Counted from the stretch's first letter, positions 8,528 to 16,290 are shown. The stretch: 64,000 nucleotides of DNA from Sinisalibacter lacisalsi (GCF_014640115.1 NZ_BMGI01000003.1:186001-250000), one strand, 5' to 3'. Notes: generated by a model from the sequence alone, not told the origin. A program made the numbers and translations.

Positions 8528-9514
8528 TCAGATGTTCAGGACGATCTTGCCGATGTGGCCCGCGCTTTCGATCCGTTCGTGGGCGCGGGCGGCGTCTTCG
8601 AGGGCGAAGGCGCTGTCCATCACCGGGCCCACGCGGCCCGCCTCGATCAGCGGCCACACCTTTTCGCGCAGTTCCGCGGCGATGCGGGCCTTGGCGGCGT
8701 CGGATTGCGGGCGCAGGGTGGAGCCGGTGATGGTGAGGCGGCGAACCATCACCTGCGCGAAGTTGATCTCGGCCTTGGGGCCCGAGAGGAAGGCGATGTG
8801 CACCATGCGGCCGTCGTCGGCCAGCGCGCTGATGTTGCGCGCGATGTAGTCGCCACCGACCATGTCGAGGATCAGGTCGGCGCCGCCGGCCGCGCGCAGA
8901 ACCTCGACGAAATCCTCATTGCGGTAGTTGATCGCTACCTCCGCGCCGAGATCGCGGCAGACCGCGCATTTCTCGTCGGAGCCGGCGGTGGTGAACACCC
9001 GCGCGCCGAAGATGCTGGCAAGCTGGATCGCCGTGGTGCCGATGCCCGAAGAGCCGCCATGCACCAGGAAGCGCTCGCCCGCCTGCAAGCCCCCGCGCAT
9101 GAAGACGTTCGACCAGACGGTGAAGAAGGTTTCGGGCAGGCAGGCGGCTTCGGCGAGCGTGAGACCTGCGGGAACGGGCAGGGCATGGGCGGCCGGGGTG
9201 GTGACGTATTCGGCGTAGCCGCCGCCGGGCAGGAGCGCGGTGACGCGGTCGCCGATCCGCCATTGCGACACCCCGGCACCGAGGGCCACCACTTCGCCCG
9301 CACCTTCCAGCCCGGGCAGATCGGAGGCACCGGGCGGCGGCGCGTAGCTGCCCGCGCGTTGCAGCGCGTCGGGGCGGTTGACCCCGGCATGGGCAAGCCG
9401 GATGAGGATTTCACCGGCGCGCGGGCTCGGCACCGGGCGCGTGCAGGGGGTGAGCACCTCCGGACCGCCGGGCGCGGAGATTTCGACGGCGCGCATCGTG
9501 TCGGGCAGGGTCAT
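8528..9514 (-). CDS. NAD(P)H quinone oxidoreductase, PIG3-type
   Basis: A second medium-chain oxidoreductase, 328 residues, resembling the PIG3/TP53I3 quinone reductase group. Recognisable parts are AGVNRPDALQRAGSYAPPPG in the catalytic domain and HGGSSGIGTTAIQLA in the cofactor-binding domain. The C-terminal RLTITGSTLRPQS is typical of PIG3-like proteins. The ATG overlaps the COQ9 stop codon as ATGA, so translation is probably coupled. With COQ9 upstream and another quinone reductase downstream, a role in quinone redox handling is likely but inferred. Confidence 0.9.
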   Translation of the reverse strand: MTLPDTMRAVEISAPGGPEVLTPCTRPVPSPRAGEILIRLAHAGVNRPDALQRAGSYAPPPGASDLPGLEGAGEVVALGAGVSQWRIGDRVTALLPGGGYAEYVTTPAAHALPVPAGLTLAEAACLPETFFTVWSNVFMRGGLQAGERFLVHGGSSGIGTTAIQLASIFGARVFTTAGSDEKCAVCRDLGAEVAINYRNEDFVEVLRAAGGADLILDMVGGDYIARNISALADDGRMVHIAFLSGPKAEINFAQVMVRRLTITGSTLRPQSDAAKARIAAELREKVWPLIEAGRVGPVMDSAFALEDAARAHERIESAGHIGKIVLNI

Positions 9515-10191
9515 TCGTCGGTTCCCGTTTTCCAATGCCCAGGGTAGCCCTCGCGCGGCGTGCCGGGCGCGCGGACATGATCGAACACCCGGCCCGGCCC
9601 TTTCATGAAGGTTTCGAACAGCGGGTTCTTCTTGACCTGCGCCTTGACCTTCTCGAACTGCATGACGTTTTCGATCCGCCGGTCGAGGAAAGCCCAGGTT
9701 TCCGCGTTGCCGGGGCTTTCGTCGCCCAGCCAGTAGAGCGCGGTGGCGGAGTAGACCGCCGAGAGCGAGGCGCGCTTGGTATACCAGTTGATATCGCGCG
9801 AGGTGTCGCCGAGCGCGGTCCAGATGTGATCGGCGGTTTCCCACAGGGCGCGAGACCCGTCGCCGGCGTGCTGGGGCAGGGCGAACAGGCTGAACCCCCG
9901 GCGCACCAGTTCCTTGTCGACCACCTCGAGGCGAATCCGGACCGCAAGCGCGATGCGGTCGCGAAACCGCATGGTGGAGAGGTCCTGGTTTGCGAGCGCC
10001 TCGATCATCTGGGCGTCGCCGCGCCGGTGATAGGCGAGCGCGAGATCGACGGCGCCGCGCGGCAGGAGCGCCTGCGCCTCTTCGGCGCCCATGCCGATAT
10101 CGGCCCGCGCCGCCTCGATCGCCGCCGCGCTCCAGCCGTCGAACAGCGCGTGGTTCAGGGCCGCGTCGAGCAGTTCGTCTTTCGCAGTCAT
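9511..10191 (-). CDS. COQ9 family protein (ubiquinone biosynthesis accessory factor)
   Basis: A 226-residue protein of the COQ9 family, also described as rpsU-divergently transcribed protein, exactly the arrangement here: rpsU starts 166 bases away on the other strand. COQ9 binds lipids and helps COQ7-type hydroxylases in ubiquinone synthesis in eukaryotes; bacterial function is less tested. The conserved core includes WSAAAIEAARADIGM near the N-terminus and DTSRDINWYTKRASLSAVY at about residues 150-168. The ATG at 10191 has GGAG 7 bases upstream; an earlier in-frame start gives an unlikely Cys/Arg-rich N-terminus. Confidence 0.9.
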   Translation of the reverse strand: MTAKDELLDAALNHALFDGWSAAAIEAARADIGMGAEEAQALLPRGAVDLALAYHRRGDAQMIEALANQDLSTMRFRDRIALAVRIRLEVVDKELVRRGFSLFALPQHAGDGSRALWETADHIWTALGDTSRDINWYTKRASLSAVYSATALYWLGDESPGNAETWAFLDRRIENVMQFEKVKAQVKKNPLFETFMKGPGRVFDHVRAPGTPREGYPGHWKTGTDE

Positions 10192-10275
10192 CCGATGCTC
10201 CCTTGGGCTTTCGCCCCTGCATAAACCCCGTTGGTGGACAATTCCAGCAACGATGCAAGCCATTGCGCCGGGAAC

Positions 10276-10304
10276 TGGACAAAGCGCCGAGCCTTTGCTA
10301 TACG
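10276..10304 (+). promoter_or_regulatory. Sigma-70-type promoter of rpsU
   Basis: TGGACA (10276-10281) and TATACG (10299-10304) are separated by exactly 17 bases and lie 54 bases before the rpsU start codon. Both are close to the housekeeping consensus and the position suits a short leader. Confidence 0.65.
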
Positions 10305-10339
10305 GCGCGCTCCTGCAATTTCATGCAACTCAAACCTAG

Positions 10340-10357
10340 AAAGGTGGTGAAAACCAC
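10340..10357 (+). promoter_or_regulatory. Hairpin overlapping the rpsU ribosome-binding site
   Basis: The bases before the ATG form a 5-bp stem, GTGGT (10344-10348) with ACCAC (10353-10357), closing a GAAA tetraloop. The Shine-Dalgarno AAAGG (10340-10344) runs into the 5' arm and the ATG follows the 3' arm directly. Folding would shorten the otherwise long spacing or hide part of the site. Confidence 0.5.
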
Positions 10358-10564
10358 ATGCAGGTGACCGTTCGCGACAACAACGTCGATCAGGCGCTCC
10401 GTGCCCTGAAGAAAAAGCTGCAGCGTGAGGGCGTCTTCCGCGAGATGAAGCTTCGGCAACATTTCGAGAAACCCTCCGTCAAGAAAGCGCGCGAAAAGGC
10501 CGAAGCCGTCCGTCGGGCGCGCAAGCTGGCCCGCAAGAAAGCACAGCGCGAAGGCCTTCTCTGA
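10358..10564 (+). CDS. rpsU: 30S ribosomal protein S21
   Basis: Small basic ribosomal protein of 68 residues. The sequence begins [20 protein letters not shown] and continues with Lys/Arg-rich helices, matching S21, which helps base-pairing between 16S rRNA and the mRNA Shine-Dalgarno region. Here the gene is alone rather than in the enterobacterial rpsU-dnaG-rpoD operon, with its own promoter and terminator. It is divergent from the COQ9 gene, a common alphaproteobacterial arrangement. Confidence 0.97.
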   Translation: MQVTVRDNNVDQALRALKKKLQREGVFREMKLRQHFEKPSVKKAREKAEAVRRARKLARKKAQREGLL

Positions 10565-10614
10565 GGCGTTGACGCACGAACACGGCGCAGCCTTCCGGGG
10601 CTGTTGCCACGACG

Positions 10615-10651
10615 ACCCCCGCGGCTCTGCCCCGGGGGTTTGTTGTTTGTG
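10615..10651 (+). terminator. Rho-independent terminator of rpsU
   Basis: Arms ACCCCCG (10615-10621) and CGGGGGT (10633-10639) form a GC-rich stem, with an inner GG/CC pair, followed by a T-rich run TTTGTTGTTTGT. It starts 51 bases after the rpsU stop. It also lies just beyond the stop of the convergent FMN reductase gene. Confidence 0.85.
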
Positions 10652-10655
10652 GGGG

Positions 10656-11198
10656 TCAGCCTTCCAGCTCGCCGCGCAGCTTTTTCATCAGCATCCCGAG
10701 AAACTTCTGCGCGCCCTCATCCTTGAGTTCGCCGGTCTCGTCGAAGGCCTCGCGGCAATTGGCGATGAAGACCTCGGGGCCGTAAACCAGCTTCGCCCGG
10801 AACGGCATCATGCACAGGATGAGCGAGTGCATCGCCCGCTCGCCGCCCGCGCGCCCGTCGGCGGCGGCCATCAGCACCACGGGCTTGTCTTTCCACGGCA
10901 TGCCCTTGACCCGGCTGACCCAGTCGAGCGCGTTCTTGAGCACGCCGGAGAGGTTCTTGTTGTATTCCGGGGTCGAGATCACGATCGCGTCCGCCGCCTT
11001 GATCTGGTCGGCGAGGTCGGAAACCTCGGCGGGGATGCCTTCGGCTTCCTCGAGATCGGCATCGTAAAGCGGCAGCCGCAGGTTGGCCTCGGTATACTCG
11101 GACTCGCCGAAAAGCCGCACGGCTTCGCGCAGGAGCTTGCGGTTGCAGGCGTCTTGCCGGAGTGAGCCCGAAATGCCAAGCAGGGTGAACGTGGACAT
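10656..11198 (-). CDS. NADPH-dependent FMN reductase
   Basis: A 180-residue flavodoxin-fold protein of the NADPH-dependent FMN reductase family, which includes ChrR-type quinone and chromate reductases. The FMN phosphate loop GSLRQDACN lies at about residues 11-19. A second flavin-contact block, TPEYNKNLSGVLKNALDW, lies at about residues 75-92. Cytoplasmic. It stands alone, divergent from the TPP-dependent enzyme gene with a 68-base spacer. The natural substrate cannot be told from sequence. Confidence 0.9.
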   Translation of the reverse strand: MSTFTLLGISGSLRQDACNRKLLREAVRLFGESEYTEANLRLPLYDADLEEAEGIPAEVSDLADQIKAADAIVISTPEYNKNLSGVLKNALDWVSRVKGMPWKDKPVVLMAAADGRAGGERAMHSLILCMMPFRAKLVYGPEVFIANCREAFDETGELKDEGAQKFLGMLMKKLRGELEG

Positions 11199-11266
11199 GA
11201 TGCCTCCATAGTCGTTGGCCCGAATGTATGGGGCAGGGCGCGGGGTGCAAGGCGAAAGGGCAAAAG

Positions 11267-12904
11267 ATGCGTCACGGTGGCAAGATCCTCGCGGATGCGC
11301 TGGCGATCCAGGGTGTGAAACGGGTGTTTTCGGTGCCGGGCGAGAGCTTTCTCGCCGCGCTCGACGGGCTGTTCGACAGCGGGATCGAGAACATCGTCTG
11401 CCGCCACGAAGGCGGGGCGGCGATGATGGCGGAGGCCCACGGCAAACTCACCAATACGCCGGGGGTGCTGTTCGTCACCCGCGGGCCGGGGGCGACGAAC
11501 GCCTCCTCCGGCATTCACGTCGCGATGCACGATTCGACGCCGATGGTGGTGTTTGTCGGCCAGATCGACCGCGCCCACCGCGATCGTGCGGCGTTCCAGG
11601 AGGTCGATTACCGCCAGATGTTCGGCGGGCTGGCCAAGTGGGTGGCGCAGGTGGATGACACCGCCCGCCTGCCTGAATACATCAGCCGCGCCTTCCACGC
11701 CGCGATGTCGGGTAGGCCCGGCCCGGTGGTTCTGGCGCTGCCCGAGGATGTGCTCTCGGCGGAGGCGGACGTGGCGGATCTGGCGGCCGTGGCGCCTCCG
11801 GCCTCGAGCATGGCGCCGGCCGCAGCCGAGGCGGTGATGGAACGGCTTGCGGCGGCGAAAAAGCCGCTCGTGGTGGTCGGCGGGCCGCTCTGGACGACAG
11901 CGGCGAGCGCCGATCTGGCCCGCTTTGCCGAGGCGCAGGGCCTGCCCGTCGCTCTCTCGTTCCGACGCCAGGACTACCTCGACAACCGGAACCCGCATTA
12001 CGTCGGCGATCTCAGCGTCGGCATGCGGCCCGATCTCAAGGCGGCTTTGCAGGAGGCTGACCTCCTGCTCCTGCTCGGCACCCGGTTCGGCGATGTGGCC
12101 TCCGGCGGCTACGCGGTCGATCCTGCCCGCCCGGGCAAAACCATCGTGCACGTGCACCCGGACCCCGACGAGCTGGGCCGGGTATTCCGCCCCGATCTCG
12201 CCATCGCCGCCACCGCCCCCGCGATGCTCGCGGCGCTTGCCGCGCAAAACGGCGGAGGCCGCGCCGACCGGGCCGCTTGGCGCGACAGCTTGCGCGCAGG
12301 CTACGAGGCCTGGCTGCAGCCGGTCGAGACGCCCGGCGCGGTGAAGCTCGAGAACGTGGTCAAGGCTCTGCCGGGGCTTTTGCCGGAGGGGACGGTGATC
12401 GCCAATGGCGCCGGCAACTACAACATGTGGCTGCATCGCTACCACCAGTTCACCACGCCCAAGACCTATCTCGGCGCCACCTCTGGCAGTATGGGCTACG
12501 GCTTTCCCGCCGCCATCGCCGCCAGCCTCGAGACCGGCGGCCTCGCCGTGGCCTGGGAGGGCGACGGCTGCTTCCAGATGACGCTGAACGAGATGTCGAC
12601 GGCGGTGCAGCATGGCGCGAAGGTGATCGTGATCGTGGCCAACAATGGCCGCTACGGCACGATCCGGATGCACCAGGAGCGCGCCTATCCCGGCCGCGTT
12701 TCGGGCACCGACCTCGCCAACCCCGATTTCGCCGCCCTCGCCCGGGCCTACGGCGGGCGTGGCGAGATCGTGGAGCGCGATGAGGATTTCGCCCCGGCCT
12801 TCGAGCGCGCGGTATCCTCGGGCGGGCTCGCGGTGATCGAGCTGCGCCTCGATCCGGAGGCGCTCACCACGACGCAGACCTTGAGCGAAGTGCGGGGCGG
12901 GTGA
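11267..12904 (+). CDS. Thiamine diphosphate-dependent enzyme (acetolactate synthase-like)
   Basis: A 545-residue enzyme with the usual three domains of the acetolactate synthase/pyruvate decarboxylase superfamily. The N-terminal pyrimidine-binding domain has the catalytic Glu in RHEGGAA (about residue 48). The central domain is Rossmann-like. The C-terminal domain has the Mg-diphosphate motif EGDG at about residue 430 followed by ANNGRYGTIRMHQE. It is not next to ilvH, so it is unlikely to be the biosynthetic IlvB; the substrate is unknown. I chose the ATG at 11267, with AAAGGG 6 bases upstream. An ATG 13 codons earlier is possible but lacks a site. Confidence 0.88.
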   Translation: MRHGGKILADALAIQGVKRVFSVPGESFLAALDGLFDSGIENIVCRHEGGAAMMAEAHGKLTNTPGVLFVTRGPGATNASSGIHVAMHDSTPMVVFVGQIDRAHRDRAAFQEVDYRQMFGGLAKWVAQVDDTARLPEYISRAFHAAMSGRPGPVVLALPEDVLSAEADVADLAAVAPPASSMAPAAAEAVMERLAAAKKPLVVVGGPLWTTAASADLARFAEAQGLPVALSFRRQDYLDNRNPHYVGDLSVGMRPDLKAALQEADLLLLLGTRFGDVASGGYAVDPARPGKTIVHVHPDPDELGRVFRPDLAIAATAPAMLAALAAQNGGGRADRAAWRDSLRAGYEAWLQPVETPGAVKLENVVKALPGLLPEGTVIANGAGNYNMWLHRYHQFTTPKTYLGATSGSMGYGFPAAIAASLETGGLAVAWEGDGCFQMTLNEMSTAVQHGAKVIVIVANNGRYGTIRMHQERAYPGRVSGTDLANPDFAALARAYGGRGEIVERDEDFAPAFERAVSSGGLAVIELRLDPEALTTTQTLSEVRGG

Positions 12905-12935
12905 AAAGGAACCCCGCCCGAGTGCCGGTGCGGGG
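12904..12935 (-). terminator. Probable terminator at the end of the cidA-lrgB-cobO transcript
   Basis: On the minus strand CCCCGC (12935-12930) pairs with GCGGGG (12917-12912) and is followed by TTCCTTTTC. It lies 232 bases past the cobO stop, so the transcript would carry a long structured tail. The T-run overlaps the last codons of the convergent TPP enzyme gene. Confidence 0.5.
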
Positions 12936-13166
12936 CGGCCTGAGCCTTTCAGCTTCACGTTCATCGGCGTCCCCGCCTGTGCCGCCAAACCAGGCTGCGT
13001 CACCAAGGTTGCAGCAGGGTTAACACCGGCGAGCCGGGCAGGTTTTCTTGCCTTTGGCGAGGAACTTTTCACAAGTATCCCACGGGGGTGTCTCGCCAAG
13101 AGCGTGCCTTTGGCGAAACGGATATGACGCCCCCGGCGGGTCGGGCCGTGGAAGCGGCTCGAGGCC
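12936..13166. other. Structured intergenic stretch without a gene, candidate 3' UTR or small RNA
   Basis: No convincing protein gene lies here. The outer arms 13083-13092 and 13126-13135 form a 10-bp stem, perfect except for one G.U wobble if transcribed from the plus strand. Inside it TCGCCAA (13093-13099) pairs with TTGGCGA (13110-13116). A 12-base direct repeat, TGCCTTTGGCGA, occurs at 13049-13060 and 13105-13116. Further inverted pairs lie around 12990-13020. A terminator-like hairpin on the minus strand follows. No match to tmRNA, SRP RNA, RNase P RNA or a riboswitch was recognised. Confidence 0.4.
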
Positions 13167-13787
13167 CTAGAACTCCACCCCCGCCTGCGCCTTCACCCCG
13201 GCGCGGAACGGGTGCTTGATAAGCTCCATTTCCGTCACCAGGTCGGCGACCTCGATCAGCTCGTCCTTGGCGTTGCGCCCGGTGAGGATAACGTGGGTCA
13301 TCTCGGGTTTCTCGGTTTTCAGAAACTGCACCACCTCGGCCACGTCGAGATAATCGTAGCGCAGCGCGATGTTGATCTCGTCGAGCAGAACCATGCGGAT
13401 CTCGGGGTTTCGGATCAGCTCTTTCGACTTTTCCCAGGCGGCCTGGGCCATTTCGATATCCCGGGTCTTGTCCTGGGTTTCCCAGGTGAAGCCTTCTCCC
13501 ATGGTGTGGAACTGGCACAGGTCGGAAAACCGGGTTTCGATCAATTCGCGTTCGCCGGTCGTCATGCCGCCCTTGATGAACTGCACCACGGCCGAGGGCA
13601 TGCCGTGGGCGATGGCGCGGAAGATCATCCCGAAGGCGGCGGAGGACTTGCCCTTGCCCTTGCCGGTGTGAACGATGATCAGGCCCTTCTCCTCGGTCTT
13701 GGTGGCCATGATCTTGTCGCGCGCGGCCTTCTTCTTGGCCATTTTCTGGGCGTGGCGTTCGGGGTCGTTGCGGGTTTCGTCTGTCAT
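13167..13787 (-). CDS. cobO: Cob(I)yrinic acid a,c-diamide adenosyltransferase
   Basis: Transfers the adenosyl group from ATP to the reduced corrinoid, making the Co-C bond of adenosylcobalamin precursors (CobO/BtuR/CobA type). The 206-residue product has the P-loop HTGKGKGKSSAAFG at about residues 40-53 and VVQFIKGG further on, both hallmarks of the family. A charged N-terminal helix (DPERHAQKMAKKKAARDK) is typical of alphaproteobacterial CobO. The start codon is 8 bases after the LrgB-like gene, so it is probably co-transcribed with that membrane pair. Confidence 0.95.
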   Translation of the reverse strand: MTDETRNDPERHAQKMAKKKAARDKIMATKTEEKGLIIVHTGKGKGKSSAAFGMIFRAIAHGMPSAVVQFIKGGMTTGERELIETRFSDLCQFHTMGEGFTWETQDKTRDIEMAQAAWEKSKELIRNPEIRMVLLDEINIALRYDYLDVAEVVQFLKTEKPEMTHVILTGRNAKDELIEVADLVTEMELIKHPFRAGVKAQAGVEF

Positions 13788-13795
13788 GTCGGCCT

Positions 13796-14512
13796 CTAGA
13801 TGAAGAACTGGATGATGATCGGGGCGATCAGCGCGGTGAGCAGGGCGTTGAGCCCCATGCCGATCCCCGAGAATGCGCCGGCGGTTTCGCTTTCCATGAA
13901 GGCGCGGGCGGTGCCGATGCCGTGGGCGGCCGTGCCGGTGGCGAAGCCGCGCGCACGGGGGTCACGTATGCGTAGCAGATCGAGCACCGGCCCGGCAATC
14001 ACCGCGCCGGTTATGCCGGTGAGAATCACCAGCACGGCGGTGAGCGTGGGAGAGCCGCCGATGGTTTCGGCCACGCCGAGCGCCACCGGCGCGGTGGCCG
14101 ATTTGGGTGCCAGCGCGGCGAGGGTTTTGCCGTCGATCCCCATCGCGCCGGCAATCGCGAGGGCGGCGACGATGGCGGTGACTGATCCGGCGAGGAGCGC
14201 GGCCAGCATCGGCAGGAATGCGGCGCGGATGCGGGCGCGGTTGGCGTAGAGCGGCACCGCGAGCGCCACGGTGGCGGGCCCGAGCATGAAGTGGACGAAT
14301 TGCGCGCCCTCGAAATAGGTCTCGTAGCTCGTGCCGGTGATCATCAGGAGCCCGGCGAGGAGCACGACGGCGATCAGCACCGGGTTGACGATCGACGCCC
14401 GCCCGGCGGCGCGCGAAAGCCCGTCGCCGACGGCGTAGGCCACCAGCGTGGCGGCGAGCCAGAGCAGCGGGCCTTCGGCGAGATAGGACCAGATCTCGGA
14501 AAAATCCCTCAT
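13796..14512 (-). CDS. LrgB family membrane protein
   Basis: A 238-residue protein of the LrgB/CidB family with about seven predicted membrane helices and the conserved stretch GIGTARAFMESETAGAFSGI near the C-terminus. Family members work with LrgA/CidA partners in murein hydrolase control, overflow metabolite export or, in plants, glycolate transport. The ATG overlaps the stop of the upstream LrgA/CidA-like gene as ATGA. The frame is open further upstream, but the overlap and the hydrophobic N-terminus support this start. cobO follows directly. Confidence 0.88.
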   Translation of the reverse strand: MRDFSEIWSYLAEGPLLWLAATLVAYAVGDGLSRAAGRASIVNPVLIAVVLLAGLLMITGTSYETYFEGAQFVHFMLGPATVALAVPLYANRARIRAAFLPMLAALLAGSVTAIVAALAIAGAMGIDGKTLAALAPKSATAPVALGVAETIGGSPTLTAVLVILTGITGAVIAGPVLDLLRIRDPRARGFATGTAAHGIGTARAFMESETAGAFSGIGMGLNALLTALIAPIIIQFFI

Positions 14513-14859
14513 GCCCGCCCCCCGACAAGCCTGGCCACGGCCACGAACACCACCGCCCCCACGGCGATGGCAAGCATGGTCGAAATGAGGATGGCGGCGG
14601 CGATCGGGGCGCCGTCGGTGCCGAGCCGGCCGAGGTGACCCACTACGCCAACGCCCGCGGGCACGAAGAGCAGCGAGAGATGCCCGAGCAAGCCCTGGGC
14701 GGTGGCCTCGGTTCGGGCATGGAGCCAGGGCAGGGCGAGAAAGGCAACCAGCATCGCCGCCATGCCGAGCACCGGGCCGGGCAGGGGCAGACCGGTGAGG
14801 CGCGCGGCGATCTCGCCCGCGAGTTGGAAGGCGAGGAGCAGGGCAACGGCGTGGATCAT
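14509..14859 (-). CDS. CidA/LrgA family membrane protein
   Basis: A 116-residue protein with four predicted membrane helices. The block GLPLPGPVLGMAAML (about residues 23-37) and LSLLFVPAGVGVV (about 62-74) are the conserved family signatures. CidA/LrgA proteins were first described as holin/antiholin-like and form a two-gene unit with LrgB proteins, as here. The substrate or physiological role in this organism is unknown. It is the first gene of a probable cidA-lrgB-cobO operon. Confidence 0.88.
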   Translation of the reverse strand: MIHAVALLLAFQLAGEIAARLTGLPLPGPVLGMAAMLVAFLALPWLHARTEATAQGLLGHLSLLFVPAGVGVVGHLGRLGTDGAPIAAAILISTMLAIAVGAVVFVAVARLVGGRA

Positions 14860-14925
14860 CGGGGCCTCCGGTCAGCCCGGGGATGGTAGCGGCGCGGCGT
14901 GCGAGCGCAAGCCCGGCCGAACGCA

Positions 14926-14952
14926 AACAGGGCGGCCCGGGGCCGCCCTGTT
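14926..14952 (-). terminator. Strong hairpin terminator after the 402-residue membrane protein gene
   Basis: Twelve-base perfect arms at 14926-14937 and 14941-14952 close a three-base loop. On the minus strand the second arm ends in TGTT and is followed by TGCGTT, so the T-run is weak. It lies 22 bases past the stop of the gene at 14975-16183. Confidence 0.75.
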
Positions 14953-14974
14953 CGGTTGTCATCTTGCGCGGGGA

Positions 14975-16183
14975 TCACTCCGCGGGCACGGCCTCGGCCG
15001 CTTGCGTCCGGGCGAAGTGCTGCTTGTTCAGTCGCAGGACGAGCCAGACCATGGCAAGCTGGAAGCCGATCGCCACCGCGGTTTCGACCCAGTAGATCAC
15101 GCCGAACTTGTCGATGATGCCGGCGTCGACGAGGCCCTTGTTCACGAAGAACTGGATCATCACCGAGAGCGCGACGCCGGGGCAGACGAGCGCGTAGGAG
15201 CCCGGCGAGGTTTTCGAGCCGAAGACGAAATCCTTGAAGTAGCCCTGACGCAGCAGCACGGTCACGCCGAGCAGCAGGAACAGGAACTGGATCGACAGCA
15301 CACGCGAGAGGAAGACCATGGTCTCGCCGGCGTTCGTTTCGACGTCGAAGGTGACGTGCAGGCCGTGGCTCTGGCGCAGCATCATGATGCCGAGGATCGT
15401 CATGATCGGGATGATGATCATCAGCGTCGGCGCGGCTTCCTTCGCGGTGCCGTAGTGCAGCATCGAGTTGAACGCGGTGAACAGCGCGAGCAGGCCGTAG
15501 ACGAGCGCAGCCGTGCCGAAGAAGGTCGACGTCATGACCCCGGCGGATACCACGAACTGGTTGGTCGACATCGCGGCGGGAGCGGCGAGGCCGACGGCGA
15601 CCATCGAGAGGGCGAAGGACGGCAGGAGTTGTGCGAAGGAGTTGTGCGCGGTCACGTCGAACACGCCACCCTTGGTGAGCACGCGGCCAAGGAAATCACC
15701 GATGATCGACAGGGCGAAAAGGCCGATGGCGAGGAAGGCGGCGAGCGCGAACGGGAACAGGTATTCGACGATGTTCCAGAGGCCGGGCACGAAAACGAGA
15801 CCGGCGATGAACAGGCCGTTCACCGACATCGCCAGCGCGAGCGGGTAGGCCAGGAGCGTGGTTTCCGCGTTCGAGTTGCGCACCTTCTGGTAGGCGTCCG
15901 TCTGTTTCCACGCGTTGTAGGCGCCGATGTTCCAGAACAGTTTCTGGAGGTTCATCACCACCATGACGGCGATGCCGATGACGGCGACGGCAATGGCGGC
16001 CTTTAGGCCGAGCGTGCCGGTCGCCCAGGCGGCGGTGATGTCTTCAAAGATCGGCACCGGGCGGCCGGGATGCGGCACCCAGAACATCAGGTACATGAAG
16101 AAGGTGACGGCGAGGCCGCCGGCGCCCACCGAGGCGAGGAAGTAGAGCGGAGAATATTTGTCCGCTGCGCGGGTGAGTTGCAT
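14975..16183 (-). CDS. Polytopic membrane protein, about ten helices (TsoY- or TDT-like, uncertain)
   Basis: A 402-residue integral membrane protein with roughly ten hydrophobic segments starting at DKYSPLYFLASVGAGGLAV. The overall pattern recalls tellurite-resistance/dicarboxylate (TDT) carriers and the TsoY family, but I cannot assign it firmly. GGAG lies 7 bases before the ATG. The gene is monocistronic, with a strong terminator behind it, and diverges from a lipoprotein gene. The spacer holds a CtrA-type box. No selenocysteine codon is visible. Function unknown; transport of a small anion is a guess. Confidence 0.6.
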   Translation of the reverse strand: MQLTRAADKYSPLYFLASVGAGGLAVTFFMYLMFWVPHPGRPVPIFEDITAAWATGTLGLKAAIAVAVIGIAVMVVMNLQKLFWNIGAYNAWKQTDAYQKVRNSNAETTLLAYPLALAMSVNGLFIAGLVFVPGLWNIVEYLFPFALAAFLAIGLFALSIIGDFLGRVLTKGGVFDVTAHNSFAQLLPSFALSMVAVGLAAPAAMSTNQFVVSAGVMTSTFFGTAALVYGLLALFTAFNSMLHYGTAKEAAPTLMIIIPIMTILGIMMLRQSHGLHVTFDVETNAGETMVFLSRVLSIQFLFLLLGVTVLLRQGYFKDFVFGSKTSPGSYALVCPGVALSVMIQFFVNKGLVDAGIIDKFGVIYWVETAVAIGFQLAMVWLVLRLNKQHFARTQAAEAVPAE

Positions 16184-16274
16184 GTGACAGCTCCATTGAT
16201 TTTGATATTCAGGATTTGGAATGTAACTAACATAGCTGCCTGATTGCGTAAGTGCGGCACGCGGCCGCAGGGAA

Positions 16275-16290
16275 TTAACCCTTTATTAAC
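16275..16290 (+). promoter_or_regulatory. CtrA-type binding site (TTAA-N7-TTAAC)
   Basis: TTAA (16275-16278), seven bases, TTAA (16286-16289) and C (16290) match the full CtrA consensus. It lies 22 bases before the lipoprotein start codon and in the spacer shared with the divergent membrane protein gene. Confidence 0.5.

Noticed and set aside
7271-9547. A 758-codon open frame on the plus strand opposite the quinone reductases
   Set aside because: It has no recognisable protein features, is rich in Arg, His and Gly, and lies across three genes with clear family motifs.
10979-13099. A long minus-strand frame opposite the TPP enzyme
   Set aside because: It is a shadow of the TPP-enzyme gene. 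Its first 60 codons fall in the structured spacer downstream of cobO, which is better explained as RNA structure or repeat.
14975-16183. Firm naming of the 402-residue membrane protein as a tellurite or dicarboxylate carrier
   Set aside because: The helix pattern is suggestive, but I could not identify the diagnostic residues, so only a tentative family is given.
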